A DNA stretch of 64,000 bases from Aspidiotus rigidus. Lineage: Eukaryota > Arthropoda > Insecta > Hemiptera > Diaspididae. Shown in pieces: positions 12,443 to 22,370 of this stretch. Below the pieces are notes generated by a model. That model had not been told where the DNA came from. It saw nothing but the letters and a program-made list of their open reading frames with translations, and ran no database searches. The position numbers were made by a program, and so were the translations under genes. How positions within the stretch are numbered: the stretch's first letter is position 1; the number at the start of each line of letters is the position of its first letter. The stretch lies in contig JAVHKY010000023.1 in the NCBI GenBank assembly GCA_035079385.1, positions 3,906,001 to 3,970,000 on the forward strand, read 5' to 3'.

Positions 12443-13129
12443 ATGAGTTCTCCCTATGGAGGAGGGTACCAGAGCCCTCCTTGAATTTATGGCCACTCTC
12501 AAGTAGATGATCGGCAAAGGCCGACTCACCTGAATTACCCTTCTCCCACGCTTTTTTATGCTCCTCAATTCTTATTTGGAGCTGACGCCCGATCATCCCT
12601 CTATAAATACCCGGGCAATCGTTGCAAGCTATGCTGTATACCCCACTCCTCACCACTAGAGGAATCGGGTCCTTCAATTTCACAAATAAACTTTTTACCG
12701 TATTAATATTATAAAACACCGGCCGGAGCCCAAAAGGACCGAGTACACGGCCCAACCTCAACGGAAACCTGCCCAAGTACGGGAGTCTAATCCAACTTTT
12801 CTACTGTTGTGCAAATCCCTAGGGAGGGAGGTGGTGGAATCGAGGTATTTTCTCGTAAGCCTCCTTCGGACCATTAAGTCAATGTCCACTCTAACTTGGT
12901 TCACTCTGGCCAGGTACTTAATCGTCCCCTTCTGGAAAGCATCCTGACTCAAAGGAATACGAGTCAGTCGATGTATCGAGCTATGTAGCGATCTCGTGTG
13001 CAGCGGGACAAAAAGATGACCCGTTGATTGTTATATCGGTCGAGGTTTCTTTTCTATGAATACCAAATTCATGGACGCCATCTCTAATAAATATGGACAA
13101 ATCCAAGAAATTTATTAGTAAGCCGTTAA
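12443..13129 (-). pseudogene. Penelope-like retroelement: RT tail and GIY-YIG endonuclease, 5'-truncated
   Basis: On the minus strand the frames read, in order: INFLDLSIF-RDGVHEFGIHRKETSTDI (the post-catalytic RT segment typical of Penelope-like elements), SLHRLTRIPLSQDAF, then PYLGRFPLRLGRVLGPFGLRPVF and KLKDPIP, then a GIY-YIG nuclease domain (GVYSIACNDCPGIYRGMIG, then RIEEHKKAW, then HLLESGHKF). The open segments overlap in different frames near 12770 and 12980, so frameshifts have broken the protein. The RT catalytic region (YxDD) is absent: the copy is 5'-truncated at 13129, where an inverted piece of the same element's 3' end begins. A living protein would do target-primed reverse transcription using its endonuclease; this copy cannot. 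Confidence 0.85.
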
Positions 13130-13310
13130 AGCGGCTGGCTTTAGAAAATATAGAAATCATACGGCATTGGAATAACGAAGACTTTATTGTTTTAAACAGG
13201 TTCATTCCTGATGAGGGTTTGATTGAGCTAGTATATGAGAATGATTCAAACTTCGATGACTCGCTGGTTAAATCATGATCTTCTGGTTAACTCCCATTGT
13301 CTTTGTTGAT
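13130..13310 (+). mobile_element. Inverted 3' fragment of the same Penelope-like element
   Basis: Reverse-complementary to 11958-12138 over about 181 bp with few differences. On the plus strand it encodes LKRLALENIEIIRHWNNED and ends DDSLVKS before a TGA at 13276-13278, the same C-terminal tail as the main copy but in the opposite direction. Penelope-family insertions are known for carrying a truncated inverted copy of themselves at the 5' end, and this arrangement matches. Confidence 0.8.
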
Positions 13311-14201
13311 TGATTACTTCACATTCTTTCCCTCTGGTTTGAAACTAGGTGACAACGACCCCTCATCTAATTAGATACTAATCTTCAATTTTTCCTAGTC
13401 TCCTTTTCATACTTCGTGATATACATAGCCCCAAACTCTAAATTTTCTTCAAATACTACAATGAATCAAGATCATCTACAGAACATTAGGTTCTACTAGT
13501 GTTTGTGCTCTACTAAAATTCTGCAAGTTAGACGGATACTTTCCAATTTTGAGTAGGCTCATCAAAAGAGAATGTAAAGGTCGATCTTCCACTCTGACAA
13601 ATGGGAAGCTTACCAATACTTTGTAGTCACTCATAAGCAAAATTACATCAACCTCGACAAGGGGGAACCAATACGAAATCATTGAAAGGTCATGGCTTGA
13701 AAGAAGCGCAGGGTTTTTCTCTGTCTCTTAATCTTGTCTTGACCATAACTGATAGCAGATATGGAGGAAGGATAGCGCAGAGCAATATTGCGACGGGCGG
13801 TACACATTTGCGCACAAACAAAGAAGGAGAAACAGCACGATTGCGCAAATCCTGGAACGTTCATTTCCCTTCTCACTTGTATCAGGCTTAGGACTGAGCA
13901 GGGTATGGTCATGAGGAGACTGGAGTCATCCGTTCCGTTTGTCTCTTTCGCTGAGCAGGGTACAAAGTTGGCCGATAGTTTCGAACCCGACATCAAAGTA
14001 GATCAAAGATGGCGCTAGTTTCAACTCTACAAAAACTTGAGAGCGAGAGTCGGTCGAAATTCGAGTTGAGTACGGTCTCTAGAACCTGAGATTGAGACAA
14101 TCTTAGAATTCAAAATGATCGATTTCGCGCAGAACAAAATTCAGACCCCAAGAATAAGTCAACCGAAATAAAAAGAAGGGCTCAATTCAGAACTTGCAGT
14201 C
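13311..14201. other. No gene or element recognised
   Basis: Overlapping short open frames on both strands at 13476-14018, none with recognisable motifs. No inverted repeats seen. Confidence 0.35.
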
Positions 14202-14608
14202 AGGGGGCGTCCATAAATTACGTGAGGAATTTTTTGGGGGGAGGGGGTCTAGCCAAGTCTCACCAAAACCTACGTGAGGGAGAGGGGGGATGCCGACAAA
14301 TCTCACGTAATTTTTTTCTCACACAAATACATTCTAAAATATTGCTAAACTCGCTTAAATTTAATAAAAACTAGTCCTTTTTGAATAGGTATAAAATGTG
14401 ATCGAAAAAATGACGTTTTTTTAATAGATAAACGCGATTAAGCACAGACAAACGTATTTAAAGCAAAAATACACGTTTCAGAAAATCTCACGCGAGATAA
14501 GAGGGGGAGGGAGGGGGTCAAGGCAAATCTCACAATATCTAACCGAGGAGGGAGGAGGGGGGTCGAAAAATCACAAAAATTGCCTCACGTAATTTATGGA
14601 CGCCCCCT
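14202..14608. mobile_element. MITE with GGGGGCGTCC ends
   Basis: 407 bp bounded by AGGGGGCGTCCATAAATTAC (continuing CGTGAGG) and its complement. Subterminal G-rich tracts (GGGGGGAGGGGGT on the left, GGGAGGAGGGGGG on the right) are followed by AAATCTCAC. Ends of this type are, to my knowledge, very common in arthropod genomes. No coding, and no unambiguous target-site duplication. Confidence 0.8.
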
Positions 14609-16619
14609 CATTGAAAATGAGATCAGGATGGTTTTCTTGTTTGAATCGAATGAAGTCGAGAACAAAACCGCAATAAACGGGAAAATTAGGAGAACGAAAT
14701 TTATAAAAACATATAATATTTCTTACGGGTCACCGTTTCAAGGAAATACTTATCTTTTGGGACTTGAAAAGAGCTCACATTGTGCGCGATACTAGCGCTG
14801 ATTGGCTTCAACTGCTGGAATGTGAATCGCGAATCTTTCAAAACTGGACCTAATTTTTGGCTAATCGTGACGTGAATATAAACAGAATATACTATGCTTG
14901 AAAATGACTGAAACTATATCCCATTGACAAAGAAATACATAAAGAAGATTTTTCACTGACATAATTCGAAGAATAGAATTTTCGTACGTCCTCTCCCCCT
15001 CGTATATACAGCTTGAAAGACAAAAATACTTTTCCAAGTTCTCCTCCTGATAACAGGTGACCTTGTCAAAAAAAGGCAATCTACTTTCTCCAATAAAATT
15101 TGAATATGACATTGAGTACAAAATGTCCAATCGGGGTATAAGAACTGAAGAAAACTTTATATGTGTATATTTATTGTCAAAAAAAGGTTAACAAACTGTC
15201 AAAGATTAATTGAAGCAAACACGTATTGCTCAATCATTTTTATGGTCGAGCTAAAATGATGACTACAATTAATGCGACGATCTTTTCTTTCCAAGTATAC
15301 CCGCAGCTCCATGATATACGATCCATCCTTCGTAGTAGCCGAAATAAAGAAGCCACCCTCGCCTCTACCGAAATGTGTACGAGATTTTAATATCGATAAA
15401 ATGACAATATCGATAGCTCGTATATATATATTTTAAACTAAAAATGCATACTTGAATGGTTTATTTTTTTTATTATTATTCATCGTTGCGTACTTCAACT
15501 ATATTGTTTTACATTTCAAATAATGAAAACAAAAGAGTGAAATACCATCTGATGTAACATTATCCAGTTAGCGAGTTTTTCGATGTAAGATAGATTGGTA
15601 TCAAACCAGTTGCAACGCAATACTTATCCGTGTAATTGAAACTGTCACTTGCGCGTTAATAGTCGAAAATTAGAAGAAAAAAGAGAAAGAAGGGTAGTAG
15701 TTTGTAAACATATCAATATGTTATTATATACCTATATTTTGTCGTTTTGTTTATACGTGAGACGTCTTTCGGTGTCAAAATAAATAATATTTAGAGGGAA
15801 AAGATGACTGAATGACATTAAGAGTAAAAAGTATTGTTTTCGAACCATTCTCAAACATTATCACTGTTTTGAAATCGAGATATTTCGTGAGCTCGCCGAC
15901 AATTATACGTCTTTCTATTCAAGAAACAGATGTTAAAGTAATAGTATAAAAAAAATACGTTTAATATGAGGCCCCCACCGAGGTTTTATCCGGCCGTGTC
16001 TGATCGAAATTTTTCAAACTTTCCCTTCTATACAGATCAGAGTTCAGAATTTTTCTCTTGTCCTATTGCCTAATATGTATGGCTCAGAGACGATATTTGT
16101 CCAAGTCCCGATTCTCACATCTATAGTACGTAGAGCAGACTTTTTTCTTTTCAAATCAGTCCTCATAAACTGAACTCCCGGATGAAATGATGGAACTATC
16201 TGCTCGGACCAATTCAAATTAACTAACAGGCATACGCCTTTTATTTTCAAGAAGTGCCATAAAATTACTTGTCGCCTTCCTGGAAGCAGAAGTAGTACTA
16301 AAAGGACTCTCATACCCATAAATCCCACCCTTGAAAGAAAAGGTAGAAAAATACTCGGAAATGAGTTTATTTCATGTCAAGCTAAGATCCTGTATGTACG
16401 TATAATGAGGGTTAAGAACAGCTTGTTTTGAGACATGGCAAAATTTCACAGCTCATGTACAAAGGGGATGACTTTGGACAATTAGGTCTTTCAAATTTTT
16501 GTGTCAGCTTCTTTGGTCTTGTACGCACTTCCCATAAAAGACGTCAAGACAGTCGAAGCAAAACCGTTTTTTTTCACGGACCGTCTTCTACCATTCCTTG
16601 CAATGTCACTTTATGTCTT
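14609..16619. other. No gene or element recognised
   Basis: AT-rich sequence of about 2 kb. No family motif in the short open frames (for example 14861-15130 minus and 16044-16328 minus). Confidence 0.35.
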
Positions 16620-16621
16620 TA

Positions 16622-16768
16622 GTCTGTCTCACAAGAGTTGGCAAGACGCGCATCACCATCCGTGCGTAAACAAACCACCAATTCGAGTAATCTGCACTGT
16701 CACGTTCAGTGTGTGTCCCTTGCTCAGCGCACCAGGAGCCGAAACTCGCCGATTCTCGTGAGACAGAC
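16622..16768. mobile_element. 147-bp MITE, TA-flanked
   Basis: Inverted ends GTCTGTCTCAC(A/G)AGA, with TA at 16620-16621 and 16769-16770 as the target duplication of Tc1/mariner-type elements. No coding. Confidence 0.75.
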
Positions 16769-17126
16769 TATAATAGTGCGCATTAGATCGTCAATATCAA
16801 ATCTAATGTAAAATCGCAATACACGTACCAGCGACGTTTGTCACAATCATAGCCGATGATATAAAATTGAGCTCCACTAGCGCTTAACAATGCGCGCGCA
16901 GCACGAGGAGTACATTTTTGCGGATGTCGGTGGCGCACGCCGGGATCTGACACATGACCAGTTTGCGCCACGCGACGTCCCATACATACAGTTACGCTCG
17001 TCTATTGCTCGCTTATTGTAATATTTGTTTCCAAGTTTATAAGGCTTTTCCAGTACTGTATTGTACATGCTTTTCCTACTACGTATATTACCAACCTGGC
17101 AGCATATCCAATGTTAAAAAACACTA

Positions 17127-17990
17127 GGGGAGAGACGCCAATTATGGAATGGGCTCTGATATCTTGGAACGCAAGTGGCGCAGCCACTGGAAAGTAGGCG
17201 GAAATGAAAGAGCATTGAAAAAAATAATATCCAGTATCGAATGGGTTTAGGTTCTATGATCGAAGGACTGGTGAAAAACATTTTTATTTTTTTCTCGTTG
17301 CTTTGACGAAATTTTTCTTGTGTTAAATTTCAATTTTACTGACTACCAAATCATCCGAAGGAGTAAACCAATACGTAAAGATGAGTAGAAAAGAATGTTT
17401 TTTCACATGGTAATGCCTTTTTTGGCAATAGAATGATTTTTTGAACTTCCTTGTGGTGAATAATGGTGAAAAGCCGAGGTTGCCTAATATGGAATGATAA
17501 TATTCTCGTAACTTTTTAGGCGTACTTTCACGTGGTAATACCTTTTTTGGCAATAGAATGATTTTTCGAGCTTCTTTGTGGTGAATAATGGTAAAAAGCC
17601 GAGGTTGCCTAATATAAAATTATAATATTCTCGTAATTTTTTAGGGGGAAAAAAATCGAAAATTTTGGAAATTTCAATGTGAATTTTGTAAAAAACATTA
17701 ATAAAACGTTTTTCATGTCTTTTTACTCCGTCAAAGCTTCTTTTGTACTCTAGACTTACGATTAATATTCTCATCCCATATTTGGGGCCTTTTTTTTTTT
17801 TGGATTTTGACTTTTTTTCGGAAAAATGACTATCACGGGACAATGGTGAGTCCGAAAGCTCTCATATTTTGGAATTACAAACTAGATAGATTTACCAACA
17901 GTTTGAGCCATTAGGTGAGGAATTCCAATGAATAGCCTTAGAGTTATGAGAGAAATAAAGATACCCATTCCATAATTGGCGTCTCTCCCC
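17127..17990. mobile_element. 864-bp TIR element, TA-flanked, with internal 125-bp tandem duplication
   Basis: A perfect 27-bp inverted repeat begins GGGGAGAGACGCCAATTATG (17127-17153 and 17964-17990), with TA on both outer sides (17125-17126 and 17991-17992). Inside, 17397-17520 and 17523-17645 are two copies of a ~125-bp unit containing GGCAATAGAATGATTTTT and AAGCCGAGGTTGCCTAATAT. The minus-strand open frames at 17323-17843 are produced by this duplication and show no transposase motif, so the element is non-autonomous. Confidence 0.85.
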
Positions 17991-18092
17991 TATTAGATTG
18001 ATAAAAAGTACAAGAATAAGAAAATAGTATAGAGGATAATACCGGAAACTCTTGTCAATGTCGTGGTCCCAACCGACTAGCGACAAGGGATG

Positions 18093-18150
18093 GAACTAAC
18101 TACAAATGTGTGTGTGTGTGTATGAATTCGTGTGTATTGTTTGTGTGTAG
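18093..18150. repeat. GT microsatellite
   Basis: Interrupted GTGTGTGT tracts just upstream of the LINE at 18333. Confidence 0.8.
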
Positions 18151-18507
18151 TGGTGCTTCATCAACAACCAGATAATGGCCATGACACCTGCGTCGTGTGC
18201 CCGAAAGGGCTCAATGAATTTAAATAGGAGTTTCCGGTGTTATCGTTTACAGTATGTATTTGATGAATAAGTATGCAATATGCATTACTGAAAAAGCCTT
18301 ATCATTATAAACCTTTCGTTTAGTGGTGATAAGAGTTCGATTTGATAAGACCTACAAACTGGTTGTGCTAAATCGTGTTGTTCGTATTATTTGTGCTGTT
18401 CGGTTATCTGTTATACGTTTTGCAAGTGTAAGCAACACCGTGCAGGATCGATCCTGTTTCAACTGTAATTTTGTTCGTACATTCGTGTCTTACGGAGATT
18501 CTGAACA

Positions 18508-19302
18508 ATGGGTAACGACGATAATTTAATCAAGCAAATACGAAAGCTAATTGCCGACGAATTAGGAAAAGTCAAAGAAATGATAGACAATGCGAAAGAA
18601 GAAATCAAAACCCAAAATAAACACGAAGTAAATGAACTGAAGAAGGAAGTCGAAAAATATGCGGCAATGAATCGAAAATTGTACGAGGATGTGAGAAAGT
18701 TAGAAAACTTCGTATATCAGCGTATCAACGATGTAGAGCAGTACAGCCGTATATCAAATGTAATAATCCGTGGTGTAAAGGAAAAGAAAGACGAAACCGA
18801 AGACGATATAATCGAAAGCGTTCAAGAAGTAGGAAAAAGTCTAGGCGTACAGTTAGAGGTCTGGGACATAAACGCGATACACCGCCTACCATCAAAAAAG
18901 GGGACCAGACCAGTGATTGTACGCTTGAACAATAGAAGTAAAAAAACAAGGCTGGTTAAAAGCTCGAAAGCTTGTCGCCTACAAGATGGAATCGCGGTGT
19001 ATAACCATCTTACGAAGAGAAACATGGAGCTATTGACTGCAGCGCGGGACCTGAGAGCAGAGGGAGCGGTTCAATTTGCGTGGGAAAACGAGGGAAAGAT
19101 ATTCGTTAGGAAAGATGAAAATGGCCAAGCCGTAAGGATTACAGACGAAAAGCAACTGGAAAAATTCGAGGCGGTAATTCACGATAGAACTGCCACTAGA
19201 AGCAACTACAGAACAAGATCAGCATCCAGCCAAGGCGATCACAGTGAGAGAAGCGAAGCAACAGTTTCAACCGGCAACAAGGGAACTAGAAAGAATAATT
19301 AG
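18508..19302 (+). CDS. LINE ORF1 protein, coiled coil plus FP/L1-ORF1-like RNA-binding domain
   Basis: 264 codons from ATG to TAG, uninterrupted. Residues about 20-75 are charged and heptad-like (IDNAKEEIKTQ through RKLENFVYQRI), fitting a trimerising coiled coil. The next part (LENFVYQRINDVEQYSRISN, then VIIRGVKEKKDE, DINAIHRLPSKKGTRPVIVR, ending LRAEGAVQFAWENEGKIFVR) matches the FP25K/L1-ORF1p-type domain found in ORF1 of many insect LINEs. The C-terminus is Ser/Arg/Thr-rich. The expected role is RNA binding and chaperoning of the LINE RNP. Its TAG stop (19300-19302) is in the same frame as ORF2, with no stop between until TGA 19471. This is an element gene, not a host gene. Confidence 0.85.
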   Translation: MGNDDNLIKQIRKLIADELGKVKEMIDNAKEEIKTQNKHEVNELKKEVEKYAAMNRKLYEDVRKLENFVYQRINDVEQYSRISNVIIRGVKEKKDETEDDIIESVQEVGKSLGVQLEVWDINAIHRLPSKKGTRPVIVRLNNRSKKTRLVKSSKACRLQDGIAVYNHLTKRNMELLTAARDLRAEGAVQFAWENEGKIFVRKDENGQAVRITDEKQLEKFEAVIHDRTATRSNYRTRSASSQGDHSERSEATVSTGNKGTRKNN

Positions 19303-19440
19303 CAGAATAAGTTGTATGCCGAACCGGACTCCCAAGTACACACGGGTGTACCTTCCCCAAGCCGAATTCAGCCATCGTGGGGAAGTACGGCTGACTACCC
19401 CCAACCAGAAACACCAGATGCTCGTAAAAGGTTAGATAAG

Positions 19441-22276
19441 TTGAAAATTATGTACTTTAATTGCCGTGGGTGAACTAGTGAGGAAAGGATGTGGGAGTTA
19501 GAGTTTGCATTAAACAAAGTAAAATGGGATATTGTAGGGATAGCCGAGGTAAGGAGGAAGGGAGAGGAACCAAATAAACGAAAAAATGGAAACTACTTTT
19601 ACTATTTTGGGGAAACAAAGGGACATAAAGGAGTAGGTTGGTATATAAAAAGTAGTTTATGGGACAGAATAAAAGAAATTAAAGGGATAAATGAAAGAAT
19701 ATGTACTATTAAGATAGAACTTCAGAATAAAATTAACATTTCCGAGATCCAGGTGTATGCACCAACGTTAGAAGCCCAAGAGGAAGAGTTGAATCGTTTC
19801 TATGAGAAAGTACGAGACACAGTTGAGAAGGAAAAGGAGTTCTATACTATTGTAATGGGAGATTGGAATAGCAAAGTAGAGAAAGGAAAAAAAGAAGACA
19901 TATGTATCGGCCCACATGGCTTAGGGCAGAGGAATCAAAATGGGGAAAACCTTATAAATTTTGCCTATAACTGTGGATTGAAAGTTGCGAATACATTTTT
20001 TGAAAAAAGAGAAAGTAAAAAATGGACGTGGTTATCTCCGAATAGGGAAACAAAAAACGAAATAGATCACCTCCTGACTAATGATTTAACAATAATAAAA
20101 GATGTCTCGATTATTTCTAGCTTCAACTTCCCGTCAGACCATCGAATAGGAAGAGGCATAATACAAATACCAAACAGGGCAAGATACAAAGCATACAGTA
20201 AGCATGAAGGGAGGAAAAAACTCATTATACCAGAACATAAGATTCAAGAGGCGAGAGAGTATATTCAAAGTAAAGTCGAGTTGATGGAAAATAGCAAAGA
20301 GTGTAGTGAAGTTCAGAAAAAATACGACATATTTGAAAAAAATATAAAAGAAACAAAAGAAAAATCCGGAGAGGAGAAATTCGAGCCTAGCACTGATGAC
20401 AAGATTACGTTAGCCACAAAAAAATTAATAGAAAAACGAGAAAAAATGAATAAAATTGGACGAATGTCCCCGAAGCAAAAGGTAGAGTGGGCCGAACTAC
20501 AAAAACTAATAAAGAAGAATATCAAAAAAGACTGTAAAGACTTTGAAGAAAAGAGAGGACACATGGTCAACAAAGAAGGTATGGAAAGAACTAGCAGAGA
20601 GTCGGAAAATAATGTTGGGAGTGAAAGATAAAGAAGGCAAAATAACAACAGACAGAAAAATTTTGGTATCAGAAGCTACAGATTATTACCGAAAATTATA
20701 CACAGAGACAGAGAAAGGTATGCTTGAGAATAGAACCCCAATTCAAACAAATGACGATACAAACCAAAACGCTTTTCCTTTTCCACCCATACTTGCACAA
20801 GAAATAAACGAAGCATTAAGAAATTTAAAAGTAGGGAAAGCACCAGGGCCAGACAAAATCGACAGTGGAACTTTAAAAATATTTACAAAGGAACTTGAAA
20901 CTCCAATAAAAAATTTTAATAAAATAATAGAAGAAAAGCAAGTCCCATCTCAATGGAAAAAGTCGGAAATAATATTAATAGAAAAGAAAGGAGACAAATA
21001 CGACCTAAATAACTATAGACCTATCAGCCTAACCTCGAATCTATACAAAATCTTTGCAAAAATCCTTAAAAACAGAATATATAGTCAGTTAGATGAGAAC
21101 CAACCTCCAGAACAAGCGGGCTTCCGGAAAGGGTATTCTACAATCGACCATATTCACACATTAAATCAAATCTTCGAAAAAACAAGAGAATATCAAATGG
21201 AAATACACCTTGTATTTATAGACTTCCGAAAAGCATTCGATTCAGTAAACCAACTCTACCTATGGAAGACATTAGAAAAACAGGGACTAAGCGAAAATGA
21301 AATTGAACTAATATACAAAATGTACGAAAATTCAGAAGCTTATGTTAAAACAGACAAGATCGGACCAACATTCAGAGTAGGGAAAAGGGTAAAGCAGGGA
21401 GACCCCCTGTCGTCAAATTTGTTTAATTCAGTTCTAGAGGAAATATTCAGAGGATTACAGTGGGAGAATATGGGTATAAAAATACAGGGACAATACTTGA
21501 GCCACCTACGGTTTGCAGACGATATAGTATTAATTGCAGGAAGTGCAGAAGACGCCCAGAAAATGTGTTCAGACCTGGTAGAGGAAAGTGCAAAAGCGGG
21601 ATTGGAAATAAATATTGGCAAAACAAAATATATGTCGAACGTAGAAGGAGGGAAGATATACATAAGGGAAACAGAACTGGAAAAAGTGGAAGAATACAAG
21701 TACTTGGGGCAAATCATGTCATTCGAAAAGAAAATGAATAAAGAGTTAGAATCTAGACAAAGACAGGCTTGGAAAGCATTTTGGTCCCTCAAAAGAATTT
21801 TTAAAAGTAGAATATCCCTCGAATCGAAAATGAAAATCATGACATCATGCATTATACCGGTGATCACATATGGTGCGCAAACCTGGTACTTAACACAAAA
21901 CCAATGCAATAAAATACAAATATTACAGAGAAAAATACTCGGAAACATAATAGGAATAAAAAGAATAGAAAAAATACGAAACGAGGAATTAATGGAGAGG
22001 GCAGGAGTGGAAGACATTCTACCAACCACAAGGAAAATGAAAATAAAGTACGCAGGACATGTAGCGAGAATGGAAGAAAAAAGATGGAGCAAAGTAGTTA
22101 CAGAATGGGTACCTTATGGAAATAAAATAAAAAAAGGAAGACCGGGAAGAAGGTGGCGGGACGAAATAGAACAAAAATTAGGAGTACTATGGAGTAGGAC
22201 AGCAAAAAATAGAGATGCTTGGAGAAGGGTTGGGGAGGCCTATGCCCAGGAAAGGGTGTCCGGTAGGCGTTACTAA
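19441..22276 (+). pseudogene. LINE ORF2: AP endonuclease and reverse transcriptase, broken
   Basis: The frame starts LKIMYFNCRG, then TGA at 19471-19473 where a Trp (TGG) is likely, then ERMWELEFALNK. The endonuclease covers 19489 to about 20200 with IVGIAEVRRKG, IVMGDWNSKVEKG, GPHGLGQRNQNGE and the catalytic SDHR near 20140. Between about 20530 and 20630 the frame shifts by one base; the RT then runs open to 22276. RT motifs are KAPGPDKID, NNYRPISLTSNLYKIFAKIL, AGFRKGYSTIDHIHTL, FIDFRKAFDS, KQGDPLSS and the catalytic FADDIVLI (at 21512). The C-terminal end reads AGHVARMEEKRW and KKGRPGRRWRDEIE. The endonuclease and RT features are those of RTE-like LINEs, often annotated in insects as craniofacial development protein 2-like. 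Two lesions make it non-functional. Confidence 0.9.
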
Positions 22277-22370
22277 TATTACTAATTTAAGAAATCAAAT
22301 ACAATGTTGTAATAGTAAAATAACCTACCGAATAAAGGCTCATTATTATTATTATTATTAGCGGTGATAA

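Larger units (their letters stand above)
18333..22358 (+). mobile_element. Near full-length RTE-like non-LTR retrotransposon
   Basis: A 4.0-kb LINE with 5' UTR, ORF1 (18508-19302), ORF2 (endonuclease plus RT, 19441-22276), a short 3' UTR with AATAAA near 22331, and a tail of ATT repeats. Tails of short tandem repeats instead of poly(A) are typical of RTE-type elements. The flanks TAGTGGTGATAA (18321-18332) and TAGCGGTGATAA (22359-22370) match at 11 of 12 positions and look like the target-site duplication, which fixes the 5' end. ORF1 is intact; ORF2 has one in-frame stop and one frameshift, so this copy is probably a fairly young but dead insertion. Confidence 0.85.

Noticed and set aside
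17484..17843. 119-codon minus-strand open frame rich in Lys
   Set aside because: Spans a tandem duplication inside a TIR element, and the same words repeat in the 17323-17553 frame; no transposase motif.
20313..20648. 111-codon minus-strand open frame
   Set aside because: Antisense to the endonuclease-RT linker of the same LINE; Ser/Phe-rich composition follows from its Glu/Lys codons.
21340..22092. 250-codon minus-strand open frame
   Set aside because: Antisense of the LINE RT domain; no start context or motifs of its own.
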